Assembly (NCBI GenBank): GCA_039810585.1
Contig: JBDHXF010000002.1
Span: 62,001-126,000, forward strand
Direction: 5' to 3'
Origin: JBBATK01 sp039810585
GTDB taxonomy: Bacteria > Bacteroidota > Ignavibacteria > Kapaibacteriales > NICIL-2
Length of the DNA: 64,000 nt
Shown here one piece after another: positions 8,260 through 16,692 of this stretch. How positions within the stretch are numbered: the first letter of the stretch is position 1; each line of letters starts with the position of its first letter. The position numbers and the translations under genes were made by a program. The notes beneath the pieces were generated by a model. The model was given only the letters and a program-made list of their open reading frames with translations, made no database searches and was not told the DNA's origin.

Positions 8260-8943
8260 TTAGGCTTGCGTTTCTTCGGTGTGCTCGTCTCCTGTCGCCT
8301 CGGGAGCAGATTCTGTACCCGCTTCCGCCTCAGCGATTGGAGCTTCGACAACAGCTGCGGTTGCTTCTTCAACAACCTCAGCTACCGGAGCCTCTTGTTC
8401 AGCCTCAACGGTCGACTTTAATTCGCTAATCACTGCATCCTGAGCAGCGGCTTTTGCTGCACGTGATGGCTTTGCAGTGGTCTTCTTGGCAGCCTTACGA
8501 CGGCGGTCGTTCATCGACACCGCGCCATCTTGTTGAGCAGACCAATCGACCAACTGTATGATTGCTTCTTCGGCTCCATCACCACGACGCTGTCCGAGCT
8601 TGATGATGCGAGTATATCCTCCATTACGCTCGAGAACAGATGGCGCAATGTCATCAAACAAGAATTGCAGTGCCTTCTTGTCATGAATAATCTTTGCAAC
8701 TTCACGGCGCGAATGAACATCAACATGCCCGTCCGGGAATTGGCCATTCCGTTCCGCGTTAAACGCGCGCTTAGCACGAGTAATCAGCTTTTCGACGAAA
8801 GGACGCAGTTCCTTTGCTCGAGCCAAGGTTGTGCGGATACTCTTGGAATCCTGAATAATAAGAGAGGTAGCCAAGTTTCCAAGCATTGCTTGGCGATGGC
8901 TACGGGTTCTTCCCAGTTTACGTCCAGATACTAAGTGTCTCAT
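8260..8943 (-). CDS. rplQ: 50S ribosomal protein L17 (bL17) with acidic tail
   Basis: The first ~120 residues are a standard bL17 domain (MRHLVSGRKLGRTRSHR start, ALQFLFDDIAP, GGYTRIIKLGQRRGD), a protein near the peptide exit site. The remaining ~105 residues are an extension: a Lys/Ala-rich linker followed by an Ala/Glu/Val tail (EEATAAVVEAPIAEAEAG) ending in THEETQA. Extended L17 proteins occur in Bacteroidota, but this tail nearly doubles the usual length and is low complexity and acidic. It is the last gene of the alpha operon, 46 bp after rpoA. Confidence 0.97.
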   Translation of the reverse strand: MRHLVSGRKLGRTRSHRQAMLGNLATSLIIQDSKSIRTTLARAKELRPFVEKLITRAKRAFNAERNGQFPDGHVDVHSRREVAKIIHDKKALQFLFDDIAPSVLERNGGYTRIIKLGQRRGDGAEEAIIQLVDWSAQQDGAVSMNDRRRKAAKKTTAKPSRAAKAAAQDAVISELKSTVEAEQEAPVAEVVEEATAAVVEAPIAEAEAGTESAPEATGDEHTEETQA

Positions 8944-8989
8944 ATTCTATACCGTGTTGTGTTTTCGATTAATGAAGCGACCGACTCTC

Positions 8990-10012
8990 TTAGAGTTCAG
9001 TCTGCTTCGGGGAATCTTTTAGATACTTCTCGACATTCATTCCAAATACCAGACCCATCCCCTTCACAGTTTCGGTCAACTCGCTCAAGGACTTACGGCC
9101 AAAGTTGCGGAACTTTAGCAGATCGGTTTCGTTCAAGATCACGAGCTCTGCAACCGTCTTGATGTTTGCGGCTTTCAGGCAATTGTGAGCGCGCACGGAG
9201 AGCTCCAAATCATCCACTTGGGTTTCGAGCAGGCGACGTACCTTTTGGAATTCGGCTGACTTCGACTCTTCCTCTACCGGATCGGATGACTGCTTAGCAA
9301 CGCCATCGGTTTTTTGACTGAAGTCGAAACCAACAAACAAATTGATGTGATCTAATAAAATCTTTGACGCTTGTTGAACTGCATCCAGAGCCGGGATACT
9401 ACCGTCGGTCGTGACGTCCAGAATCAATTTTTCGTAGTCCGTCTTCTGTCCAACGCGGAAGGGCTCCACATTGTAAATCACGTTTTTGATCGGTGTGAAA
9501 ATGGAATCAATCGGAATCATGCCAACCGGGAAATCCGTCGTAACATGTTCCTCCGCAGGAATGTATCCTTTGCCTTTCGCAATGCGCAATTCAACGTCAA
9601 ATTCAGCATCATGAGCCAAGGTTGCGATATGGTGATCGGCATCCAAAACACTCACATTTGCAGAAGCGTTTTGAATGGATTGCGCCGTCCACGTTCCTGG
9701 ACCTTTCACTTTGAACGACACTCGGGTTGGCTTGGAGTCATCCATGCTCAATCGAACTTCTTTCAAATTCAAAATGATTTCGCTCATATCTTCAACCACG
9801 CCAGGTATTGTCTGAAATTCATGCACAACACCGCTGATTTTCACACCAACTATAGCAGCTCCGTGTATCGACGAGAGGATAACACGACGCAGAGCATTGC
9901 CGACGGTAACACCGTAGCCTTCTTCAAGCGGCTGCAGGGCGAACTTACCGTGATACACTGATCCGGTTTCATCCGTCATGACACGCTCTGGCATTTGCAT
10001 AGTTGTATTCAT
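8990..10012 (-). CDS. rpoA: RNA polymerase alpha subunit
   Basis: 340 residues. The N-terminal dimerisation and assembly domain (about 1-235) contains YGVTVGNALRRVILSSI and DLILDVTTDG-like strands; the C-terminal domain (about 265-330) carries LELSVRAHNCLKAANI and RNFGRKSLSELTE, which bind UP-element DNA and activators. A charged linker (about 240-262) joins them. In most bacteria rpsD precedes rpoA; here rpsK does, with a 115-bp gap. Confidence 0.98.
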   Translation of the reverse strand: MNTTMQMPERVMTDETGSVYHGKFALQPLEEGYGVTVGNALRRVILSSIHGAAIVGVKISGVVHEFQTIPGVVEDMSEIILNLKEVRLSMDDSKPTRVSFKVKGPGTWTAQSIQNASANVSVLDADHHIATLAHDAEFDVELRIAKGKGYIPAEEHVTTDFPVGMIPIDSIFTPIKNVIYNVEPFRVGQKTDYEKLILDVTTDGSIPALDAVQQASKILLDHINLFVGFDFSQKTDGVAKQSSDPVEEESKSAEFQKVRRLLETQVDDLELSVRAHNCLKAANIKTVAELVILNETDLLKFRNFGRKSLSELTETVKGMGLVFGMNVEKYLKDSPKQTEL

Positions 10013-10077
10013 ACTGTACTCAGCAATTGATAGTTTAAAAATTTTCTCGTACGTGCGTGGCGTCTAAAACACCAATA

Positions 10078-10098
10078 ACCGACAAAACGTATGTCGGT
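10078..10098 (-). other. Hairpin in the rpsK-rpoA gap
   Basis: ACCGACA and TGTCGGT pair perfectly (7 bp) over a 7-base loop in the rpoA leader. On the minus strand the region after the stem reads TATTGGTGTTTTAG, so a weak terminator or a leader regulatory structure are both possible. It lies where rpsD would normally be. Confidence 0.4.
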
Positions 10099-10127
10099 CG
10101 CTGGTGAGTTAGGAGTCGTTCCAATCC

Positions 10128-10514
10128 TTAAACGCGACGGCGCTTTGGAGGACGACAGCCGTTATGAGGAATGGGTGTCTTGTCCATAATGGAGAGAACT
10201 TCCAAACCGGCTGTAGATAATGCACGTATAGCGGCTTCCCGTCCAGATCCGGGACCACGAACGCTCACGTCAACCTTGCGTAATCCCATTTCAAATGCCT
10301 CGCGAGCAGCCTTCTCAGAGGCTACTTGTGCTGCATAGGGAGTATTCTTCTTGGAACCGCGGAAACCATTCCGTCCAGCGGATGACCATGTAAGAACATT
10401 ACCGTACGAATCTGCAATGGTGACGATAACGTTGTTAAACGTTGCACGGATAAAAGCTTTGCCGTGTACGTCTGCAACTATTTTTCTTTTGACTTTTCTT
10501 TTAGCAGCTGCCAT
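10128..10514 (-). CDS. rpsK: 30S ribosomal protein S11 (uS11)
   Basis: 128 residues, normal length. Recognisable by SAGRNGFRGSKKNTPYAA in the middle and the C-terminal TPIPHNGCRPPKRRRV, which contacts 16S rRNA on the platform near the mRNA exit. It follows rpsM by 62 bp and is followed by rpoA rather than rpsD. Confidence 0.98.
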   Translation of the reverse strand: MAAAKRKVKRKIVADVHGKAFIRATFNNVIVTIADSYGNVLTWSSAGRNGFRGSKKNTPYAAQVASEKAAREAFEMGLRKVDVSVRGPGSGREAAIRALSTAGLEVLSIMDKTPIPHNGCRPPKRRRV

Positions 10515-10576
10515 TCTCTTTTTGAGTTATTTGATACATCTGTCAGTTCGCCACTTTGCTCAGAGCAAGCGGGCGA

Positions 10577-10954
10577 TTACTTACGGGCTGCCTTCTTCTT
10601 GCCGGCCACTGTCTTCCGTCTTCCCTTACGCGTACGGGAATTCGTCCGGGTTCTTTGTCCACGAACTGGCAGACCCTTACGATGGCGCAACCCGCGATAG
10701 GCTCCAATATCCATAAGGCGCTTGATGTTCAGTTGGATTTCAGAGCGCAATTGACCTTCAACTTTGTACTCGCTTACCGCTGTACGGATACGAGCCACTT
10801 CTTCGTCGGTCCAGTTCTGCACTCTCTTGTTTTCATCAACACCTGCTTTGGCTAACACTTCCTCAGCAACGGTTTTACCGATACCAAAGATGTAGGTGAG
10901 GCTAATGATGCCGCGCTTATTGCGCGGAAGGTCTATACCTGCAATACGTGCCAT
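10577..10954 (-). CDS. rpsM: 30S ribosomal protein S13 (uS13)
   Basis: 125 residues. N-terminus MARIAGIDLPRNKR and the helix-hairpin-helix (YIFGIGKTVAEEVLAKAG) bind the 30S head; the basic C-terminal tail (RGQRTRTNSRTRKG and the Lys-rich end) reaches the P-site tRNA. The gap to rpmJ is only 9 bp, so the two are translated from one message. Confidence 0.98.
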   Translation of the reverse strand: MARIAGIDLPRNKRGIISLTYIFGIGKTVAEEVLAKAGVDENKRVQNWTDEEVARIRTAVSEYKVEGQLRSEIQLNIKRLMDIGAYRGLRHRKGLPVRGQRTRTNSRTRKGRRKTVAGKKKAARK

Positions 10955-10963
10955 TGATGCTCC

Positions 10964-11080
10964 TTATCCCTGACGCTGTTTCATTCGTGGATTCTTCTTG
11001 TTAATTATATACACGCGACCCTTACGACGGACAATCTTGTCGTTCGGATCTCGCTTCTTTACTGATGCTTGGACTTTCAT
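10964..11080 (-). CDS. rpmJ: 50S ribosomal protein L36 (bL36), zinc-free form
   Basis: 38 residues read directly from the sequence: it begins MKVQASVKKRDPNDK and ends PRMKQRQG. The frame, the bL36 ends (MKV.ASVKK and KQRQG) and the place between infA and rpsM identify it. The usual Cys-Cys-Cys-His zinc ribbon is absent; the protein contains no Cys or His at all, so it is a C-minus type that does not bind zinc. ATG at 11078-11080, TAA at 10964-10966. Confidence 0.95.
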   Translation of the reverse strand: MKVQASVKKRDPNDKIVRRKGRVYIINKKNPRMKQRQG

Positions 11081-11102
11081 GATGATATCCCGTGATGTAA
11101 TG

Positions 11103-11321
11103 CTATCTAAATCGGTATGTGATGCGGCCTTTTGAAAGATCGTAAGGAGACAATTCTACCGTCACCTTGTCACCGGTGAGAATCTTGATGAAATTCATCC
11201 TCATTTTCCCACTGATGTGCGCTAGAACTTTGTGTCCGTTTTCCAGCTTCACGATGAACTGCGTGTTAGGCAGTACATCATCTATTATTCCATCGACCTT
11301 GATTAAGTCTTGCTTCGGCAT
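11103..11321 (-). CDS. infA: Translation initiation factor IF-1
   Basis: 72 residues forming one S1-like OB fold; KVDGIIDDVLPNTQFIV and GHKVLAHISGKMR are the family hallmarks. IF-1 blocks the A site during initiation. It sits 8 bp after map and 22 bp before rpmJ, the usual order when adk is missing from the cluster. Confidence 0.98.
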   Translation of the reverse strand: MPKQDLIKVDGIIDDVLPNTQFIVKLENGHKVLAHISGKMRMNFIKILTGDKVTVELSPYDLSKGRITYRFR

Positions 11322-11329
11322 GCCGTAGT

Positions 11330-12127
11330 CTAAAAATATGTCAACACTCTTGGGCTTCCTCGGTCAACCATGACTGTGTGCTCAAAGTGTGCCGACGGTT
11401 TTCCGTCTGAACTAAACACCGTCCAACCATCGCGAGCCGTTTGAACCAAAAAGGATCCTGAGTTCACCATTGGCTCAATCGCAATAGTCATCCCGGCTTC
11501 TAACGTTGCTTTTGGATAGCGATTTCGCTGCAACAAACCAGGAACAAAATTTGGAATCGACGGCTCCATGTGAAGCTCACGCCCAACTCCATGACCTACC
11601 AATTCGCGAACACAGGAAAAGTGATTCTTCTCCACGTGCTTTTGTACAGCCTTGGCAATGTCGTAATTCGTATTCCCGGCAACAGCCTGTGCCACACCCA
11701 ATTCCAGCGCTTGCAGAGTAACATCCAGTAACAATTGCTTTTCCGGACTTATCTCTCCCACCGCGAAGGTGTAGGCGCTATCGCCAAAGAAACCATTCAT
11801 CTTAACGCCACAGTCTACCGAGACGATCATTCCGTCCTTCAACTTCCGATTCGATGGCAAGCCATGTACCACCTCTTCGTCGATCGAGACACACAAGGTG
11901 TACGGAAATGCCGGAACCGAACCATGACCACCATATCCCTTAAAGGCAGGTTCAGCGTCATGTGAACGAATGAAATCCTCGGCGATCTTATCGAGTTCCA
12001 GCGTCGTTACTCCGGCAACCACAAACTTCCGAAGATGCTGCAGGGTTGCCGATACTAAACGACAGGATTCCTCAATCTTGTCGACGTCGTTTTTTATTTT
12101 CAAAGCAGGAGCAGGTTCCATGTGCAT
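11330..12127 (-). CDS. map: Type I methionine aminopeptidase
   Basis: 265 residues, cytoplasmic, removing the N-terminal Met from new proteins. The two-metal site ligands are in order: Asp in SVDCGVK, Asp in FFGDSAY, His in LVGHGVGRELH, Glu in IAIEPM and Glu in HFEHTV. No N-terminal zinc-finger or SH3-binding extension is present, so it is the short bacterial type. Start ATG at 12127; an ATG two codons later is equally possible. It lies 38 bp after secY. Confidence 0.97.
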   Translation of the reverse strand: MHMEPAPALKIKNDVDKIEESCRLVSATLQHLRKFVVAGVTTLELDKIAEDFIRSHDAEPAFKGYGGHGSVPAFPYTLCVSIDEEVVHGLPSNRKLKDGMIVSVDCGVKMNGFFGDSAYTFAVGEISPEKQLLLDVTLQALELGVAQAVAGNTNYDIAKAVQKHVEKNHFSCVRELVGHGVGRELHMEPSIPNFVPGLLQRNRYPKATLEAGMTIAIEPMVNSGSFLVQTARDGWTVFSSDGKPSAHFEHTVMVDRGSPRVLTYF

Positions 12128-12165
12128 AATGTCGCACCGTTATGACACGGCACTAAACGATAATA

Positions 12166-13533
12166 CTAGTACCCACCACCGACACGCGTTTGATTTGATC
12201 CCATACCTCTGCCTTGTATCTTTCCGCTCTTCATGAAGCCATCATAATGACGCATCAAGAGATAGGATTCGATTTGTTGCAGAGTATCGAGAGCAACTCC
12301 AACGATAATTAAAAGGCTCGTTCCGCCAAAGAATTGGGCAAAACTGTAAGGCACATTCAACACATTGGTCACAAATACCGGTAGTAATGCGATGATCGCC
12401 AGAAATACTGCACCCGGCAACGTGATACGTGTCAAAATGTGATCGAAATATTCTGATGTTGGTTGACCCGGACGCACACCCGGAACAAAACCCTGAGCAC
12501 GCTTTAAGTCGTCGGCTGTCTGGCGCGGATTAAACGCGATTGCCGTATAGAAGTAGGTAAAGAACACAATCGCAGAGCCATAGAAAATGGCATACACAAT
12601 GGATCGATCGCTGAACAATTTTGCCATCGACAACAACCACTGATTCTCAGGAAAGAAGGATGAAATCGTTCCAGGAATAAATAGGATTGCTGAAGCAAAG
12701 ATGATAGGCATCACTCCAGCCGTATTTACGCGCAAGGGAATGTAGGTCGTATGTCCACCATATTGCTTTCTTCCTTCCACCCTCTTTGCATACTGTACCG
12801 GAATTCGTCGAGCCCCCTGCGTGACAAGCACAACTGCAGCAATGATTAGCAACAAGAGCGCTAACAGGATTACATCTAACGCAGCGTTGCGGCTTCCACC
12901 GGTAATCAATTGAAACTCATTGCCAATTGCCTGAGGAAGACGTGAGATAATCCCAATAAAGATGATGAGAGAGATACCATTGCCTAAACCGCGTTCGGTA
13001 ATTTGTTCACCAATCCACATCAAGAAAATCGTGCCGGCTGTTAACAAGGTCACTGCTGTGAGTCCAAACAAGAAGGGAGAAATAATCACAACTTTGGACG
13101 AATCTCCGGCTGTTTGAGTACCCAACTTGATGCTTAATCCAATAGCCTGCACCGCAGAAATTAAGACTGTGAGGAGTCGGGTCCACTGATTGATCCGACG
13201 ACGTCCCTCTTCACCTTCACTCTGCATTTTTGCAATCTGAGGTACAAACACTGCCGCAAGCTGAAGAACGATGGATGCCGAGATATACGGCATGATCCCC
13301 ATCGCGAAAATGGCGGCATTGCTAAATGCACCGCCTACAAACATGTCGAACAATCCAAACAATGAGTTTGCATCGTCGCCATGTGAAGCGGCTAACGCAT
13401 GAACGTCAATTCCCGGTAAGGTAACGTGAGCACCAACGCGAACGACGATGAGCATTAATACCGTAAAGACGATCCTCTTGCGAAGCTCCTCAATGCGGAA
13501 AATATTCTTGGTTGTCTCAATGAAATTAGCCAT
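12166..13533 (-). CDS. secY: Preprotein translocase subunit SecY
   Basis: 455 residues with ten predicted membrane helices, the channel of the general secretion pathway. The N-terminal MANFIETTKNIFRIEELRKR and the loop RRIPVQYAKRV, a family-conserved cytoplasmic segment for SecA/ribosome binding, are clear; FNPRQTADDLKRAQGFVPG is the other cytoplasmic hallmark. The start overlaps the rplO stop by 8 bp, so translation is coupled. It supplies the export route for the signal-peptide proteins elsewhere in the window. Confidence 0.98.
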   Translation of the reverse strand: MANFIETTKNIFRIEELRKRIVFTVLMLIVVRVGAHVTLPGIDVHALAASHGDDANSLFGLFDMFVGGAFSNAAIFAMGIMPYISASIVLQLAAVFVPQIAKMQSEGEEGRRRINQWTRLLTVLISAVQAIGLSIKLGTQTAGDSSKVVIISPFLFGLTAVTLLTAGTIFLMWIGEQITERGLGNGISLIIFIGIISRLPQAIGNEFQLITGGSRNAALDVILLALLLLIIAAVVLVTQGARRIPVQYAKRVEGRKQYGGHTTYIPLRVNTAGVMPIIFASAILFIPGTISSFFPENQWLLSMAKLFSDRSIVYAIFYGSAIVFFTYFYTAIAFNPRQTADDLKRAQGFVPGVRPGQPTSEYFDHILTRITLPGAVFLAIIALLPVFVTNVLNVPYSFAQFFGGTSLLIIVGVALDTLQQIESYLLMRHYDGFMKSGKIQGRGMGSNQTRVGGGY

Positions 13534-13984
13534 GAATCTGCGCCGTGCCTCCGGCTTTTTCTATTTTTTGTTTTGCGCTTTCCGAGAACCCATGAGCACT
13601 TATGGTAATGGCTTCAGAAATGTCGCCATTGCCCAATATCTTCACCGGCATATTACGCTTCGAAATCGCTCCGACAGCGTACAAGGTATCCGGTGTAATA
13701 GCACCGGTTAAACGTTTTGCTTCCACCAACTCTTGAAGGCGAGAAACGTTTACGGTTTGGTACTCAACACGAAAAATATTGGTAAAACCAAACTTCGGAA
13801 TACGGCGACTCAAAGGCATTTGTCCACCTTCAAATCCACGCTTGTACTTGTGATTTGAACGCGACTGGTGTCCTTTATGTCCACGAGTTGATGTTCCACC
13901 GTGTCCGGAGCCGGCACCACGACCGATGCGCTTCTTCGATTTGCGCGAGCCAGGTGCGTATGTCAGATTTCCAATGTGCTTCAT
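13526..13984 (-). CDS. rplO: 50S ribosomal protein L15 (uL15)
   Basis: 152 residues from the ATG at 13984. The Gly/Arg-rich N-terminal extension (RIGRGAGSGHGGTSTRGHKG) threads into 23S rRNA and the globular C-terminal part follows. A TTG six codons upstream is in frame but lies across the rpmD stop, so the ATG, 14 bp after that stop, is preferred. Confidence 0.97.
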   Translation of the reverse strand: MKHIGNLTYAPGSRKSKKRIGRGAGSGHGGTSTRGHKGHQSRSNHKYKRGFEGGQMPLSRRIPKFGFTNIFRVEYQTVNVSRLQELVEAKRLTGAITPDTLYAVGAISKRNMPVKILGNGDISEAITISAHGFSESAKQKIEKAGGTAQIHG

Positions 13985-13998
13985 AGTTTCTTTAGCGT

Positions 13999-14184
13999 TC
14001 AATTACGAATGTCTTCTACTTTAACGAGATGCTTCACAACGTTGATCATTCCAAGAATCTGAGGATTCTTTTCATGAATCGCGCTATAATTTGGGCGACC
14101 TAATCCAAGCGCCTTCATCGTGCGCTTTTGCTTTTCCAAGCGATCGATCACGCTCTTTAGCTGTGTAATCTTTATCTGTGCCAT
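13999..14184 (-). CDS. rpmD: 50S ribosomal protein L30 (uL30)
   Basis: 61 residues; ITQLKSVIDRLEKQKRTMKALGL with HLVKVEDI at the end is the typical short bacterial uL30. It is separated from rpsE by 206 bp, unusually wide for the spc operon, and that gap holds two inverted repeats. Confidence 0.96.
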   Translation of the reverse strand: MAQIKITQLKSVIDRLEKQKRTMKALGLGRPNYSAIHEKNPQILGMINVVKHLVKVEDIRN

Positions 14185-14346
14185 GCTACTGATAACCTCA
14201 GAATTCTACTATAAGTTTACTTTCAATTCAACAAAAGCTACTGAGCTTTCCAATCCGTGCCCTACCGGAATTACCGACGTCGGGCACGCGCTCCATATTC
14301 TACGTTCTTATTACTCCGCACTGTTCTGCATCTTCAGGCGTCTTTC

Positions 14347-14377
14347 AATTCGTGCGTTGCACAGCAACGCATGAATT
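14347..14377. repeat. Palindromic repeat, rpsE-rpmD gap
   Basis: AATTCGTGCGTTGC and GCAACGCATGAATT form a 14-bp stem with one G-T pair over an ACA loop, preceded by TTTC. Loop and arms match the copy at 40802, placing it in the dispersed palindrome family. The rest of the 206-bp gap (14185-14390) holds a second inverted repeat, GTGCCC...GGGCAC near 14250-14290, and no gene. Confidence 0.8.
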
Positions 14378-14390
14378 CAAATTCTCCTAC

Positions 14391-14894
14391 TTATCCTCGC
14401 AGCACTTTTTCTACCGAAATACCACGGCGCTGTGCTACGGCCGAGGCATCTTCTAATGACTGAAGAGCCGCTATCGTAGCCTTAACAATGTTGTGCGGAT
14501 TCGACGATCCGAGCGACTTCGTGAGGACGTCCTGCACACCTGCTAACTCTAGCACAGCACGCACACCACCGGAGGCAATAACGCCTGTACCGGGAGCGGC
14601 GGGACGAAGAAGAATCTTCGCCGAACCGTACTTGGAAATAACCTCGTGAGGAATCGTGGTGCCCTGAAGACGAACTTGGACGACTGATTTCTTCGCTGCA
14701 TCTGTTGCCTTCTGAACAGCATCCACAACTTCACCGGCTTTACCCAGGCCGGAGCCAATGTGACCCTGTCCGTCGCCAACGACCACGATGGCGGAAAAGT
14801 TAAAACGACGACCTCCCTTTACAACTTTGGCTGTACGGCCAACGTTGACAAGCTTGTCCTTCAAATTCAACTCTGATATCTTATACTTCGCCAC
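14391..14894 (-). CDS. rpsE: 30S ribosomal protein S5 (uS5)
   Basis: 167 residues. The double-stranded-RNA-binding-like N-terminal part (VKGGRRFNFSAIVVVGD, GHIGSGLGKAGEV) and the S5 C-terminal domain (RPAAPGTGVIASGGVRAVLE) are complete; it shapes the mRNA entry channel and affects decoding accuracy. The start is taken as GTG at 14894 because GGTAGGAG lies 5 bases upstream; a TTG at 14909 would put that ribosome site inside the gene. Confidence 0.96.
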   Translation of the reverse strand: MAKYKISELNLKDKLVNVGRTAKVVKGGRRFNFSAIVVVGDGQGHIGSGLGKAGEVVDAVQKATDAAKKSVVQVRLQGTTIPHEVISKYGSAKILLRPAAPGTGVIASGGVRAVLELAGVQDVLTKSLGSSNPHNIVKATIAALQSLEDASAVAQRRGISVEKVLRG

Positions 14895-14999
14895 TAATGC
14901 TCCTACCAAATAAAATTGTGTTGTTCATTTGTTCGCCGTTGCCGCCGGAAAATGGATTGCTAGTATCCTTCCCTGTACTACTGGCGAACCGCACTTGTA

Positions 15000-15359
15000 T
15001 TAGAACTTCAAACCGCCTTCACGCGCTCCGTCCGCCAAAGCCTTTACACGGCCATGGTAGAGAAAGCCATTACGATCAAATGCCACTTCCATCACCTTAG
15101 CTTCCATAGCACGCTTTGCTAACAACGCGCCAACAGATTTGCTGAGGTCCGATTTCTTCTGATTCGCAGCTTGCACCTCTTTGTCCAGCGATGATGCGGC
15201 CGCCAAGGTTGTACGGGCATCATCGTCGATGATCTGAGCGTATATGTGCTTCAGAGAACGAAAGATGCTTAAACGTGGACGAGCAGCACTGCCATGAATA
15301 TTCTTGCGAATTCCCTTAGCACGACGAGCTCTACGAACATTTTTGTTTTGACGACTCAT
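15000..15359 (-). CDS. rplR: 50S ribosomal protein L18 (uL18)
   Basis: 119 residues; the Arg/Lys-rich N-terminus, RPRLSIFRSLKHIYAQIIDD and the closing FDRNGFLYHGRVKALADGAREGGL identify uL18, which binds 5S rRNA in the central protuberance with uL5. Confidence 0.98.
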   Translation of the reverse strand: MSRQNKNVRRARRAKGIRKNIHGSAARPRLSIFRSLKHIYAQIIDDDARTTLAAASSLDKEVQAANQKKSDLSKSVGALLAKRAMEAKVMEVAFDRNGFLYHGRVKALADGAREGGLKF

Positions 15360-15452
15360 AACTCTATTTCAATCGATTCTTTCTCAAATGCTAATGTTTC
15401 AATCAGAAGAGTAGCTTTAACTCTGAACTCTTCATTCACGAAACGTGTTTAC

Positions 15453-15992
15453 TTACTTCCCAGCTGCCTTACCAGCCTTACGACGGATGTATTCGCCTTC
15501 ATACTGAACTCCCTTGCCCTTGTAAGGCTCCGGTGGACGTACCGAACGAATTTTCGCTGCAATCTCACCGACAAGCTGCTTGTCGTGACCCTTGACCGAA
15601 AATTGAGTCGGCGATGTCGCGTTAAACTCAATGCCGTCCGGGGGAATAATCATCACCGGATGCGAATAGCCGACCGACATAATCAAGCGCTTGCTCTTTA
15701 CCTCGACCTTAAAACCAACACCAACTACCGCCATGTTGCGAGTAAATCCGTTGGATACCCCTTCAACCATGTTTGCAACCGCAGCACGAGACATCCCGTG
15801 CAGCGAGCGCACCTTCTTGTCGTCGTTGTCACGATGAAACGTCACCGTGGCGCCGTCTTGCTGGCAGTGAATACCCTCCGGCAATGAAAAGCTCATTTCA
15901 CCTTTGGGCCCTTTGACCTTGATCAAACCCTTGGCTTCTGAAAACTGAACCCCGCTCGGGATGTTCAATATTTTTTTTCCTACTCGTGACAT
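15453..15992 (-). CDS. rplF: 50S ribosomal protein L6 (uL6)
   Basis: 179 residues with the two L6 repeats; MSRVGKKILNIPSGV at the start and PPEPYKGKGVQYEGEYIRRKAGKAAGK at the end (spread over the last 30 residues) are diagnostic. It lies near the factor-binding site at the base of the stalk. Gaps of 65 bp to rpsH and 93 bp to rplR. Confidence 0.98.
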   Translation of the reverse strand: MSRVGKKILNIPSGVQFSEAKGLIKVKGPKGEMSFSLPEGIHCQQDGATVTFHRDNDDKKVRSLHGMSRAAVANMVEGVSNGFTRNMAVVGVGFKVEVKSKRLIMSVGYSHPVMIIPPDGIEFNATSPTQFSVKGHDKQLVGEIAAKIRSVRPPEPYKGKGVQYEGEYIRRKAGKAAGK

Positions 15993-16057
15993 GGCTCTAG
16001 TCTAAATTTTTCTGGAAGTGTTATCAATTCTGTGTCGAGACCCTCACTCACCCACTC

Positions 16058-16453
16058 TTACCACACGGTACAGATAATTTCGCCGCCAACGTTGTCTTGA
16101 CGTGCTTGCTTGTCCGTCATTAATCCATGCGATGTAGAGATGATCGCGATCCCAAGCCCGTTATACACTCTCGGAATGTCCGACGCAGCAGAATACTTGC
16201 GAATTCCCGGTCGGCTGATACGCTTGATTTCACGAATGGCCGGTGCGCCATTGAAATAACGCAAACGCACACGCAGCGTTCCCTGAACACCATCGTTGAT
16301 GCGCTCGAAATCGCTGATGAAGCCTTGCTCCTTGAGAATGGATGCTATCGCTTCCTTCATTTTGGAAGCCGGTGAGTCTACTGTTTTGTGCTTAGCACGC
16401 TGACCATTTCGCACACGGGTGAGGAAATCGCCGATGGTATCGGTTACAGGCAT
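16058..16453 (-). CDS. rpsH: 30S ribosomal protein S8 (uS8)
   Basis: 131 residues from the ATG at 16453 (MPVTDTIGDFLTRVRNGQ). The open frame reaches 16495, but the extra 14 residues are not part of the family. C-terminal signature GLGIAIISTSHGLMTDKQAR and the final GGEIICTVW are intact. S8 binds helix 21 of 16S rRNA and in Escherichia coli represses the spc operon; here rpsH is the first gene after an internal terminator and promoter. Confidence 0.97.
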   Translation of the reverse strand: MPVTDTIGDFLTRVRNGQRAKHKTVDSPASKMKEAIASILKEQGFISDFERINDGVQGTLRVRLRYFNGAPAIREIKRISRPGIRKYSAASDIPRVYNGLGIAIISTSHGLMTDKQARQDNVGGEIICTVW

Positions 16454-16596
16454 GAGTCGAAGTTCAAAGTAAAATATCCGTGGAATCAAGTTCAACGAGC
16501 TTGGCTCGCCTATCGGTCGTATCGAACACCACGTTTATTCGACGTACCGATATAGTTTGAATCTTCTGGTTTTTCAGTTGTCTTTTTCAGGAACGA

Positions 16597-16628
16597 CAAA
16601 TATAGGAAGAATTTTTGAATTGAGCGAA
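16597..16628 (-). promoter_or_regulatory. Bacteroidota-type promoter before rpsH
   Basis: On the minus strand, a -7 element TATATTTG (16597-16604), an exact TAnnTTTG match, lies 20 bases after TTCG (16625-16628, one mismatch to the -33 TTTG). It sits directly after the rpsN terminator and about 140 bp before the rpsH start. Confidence 0.6.
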
Positions 16629-16636
16629 GAAAAGTG

Positions 16637-16672
16637 AAAAAAGGTCTACCAGGCTGCTGCCGGGTAGACCTT
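16637..16672 (-). terminator. Intrinsic terminator after rpsN
   Basis: AAGGTCTACC and GGTAGACCTT form a perfect 10-bp stem over a 12-base loop; on the minus strand it runs into TTTTTTCACTTTTC. It begins 20 bp after the rpsN stop and divides the ribosomal cluster into two transcripts. Confidence 0.8.
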
Positions 16673-16692
16673 CTCATCTTTCATATCGACTC

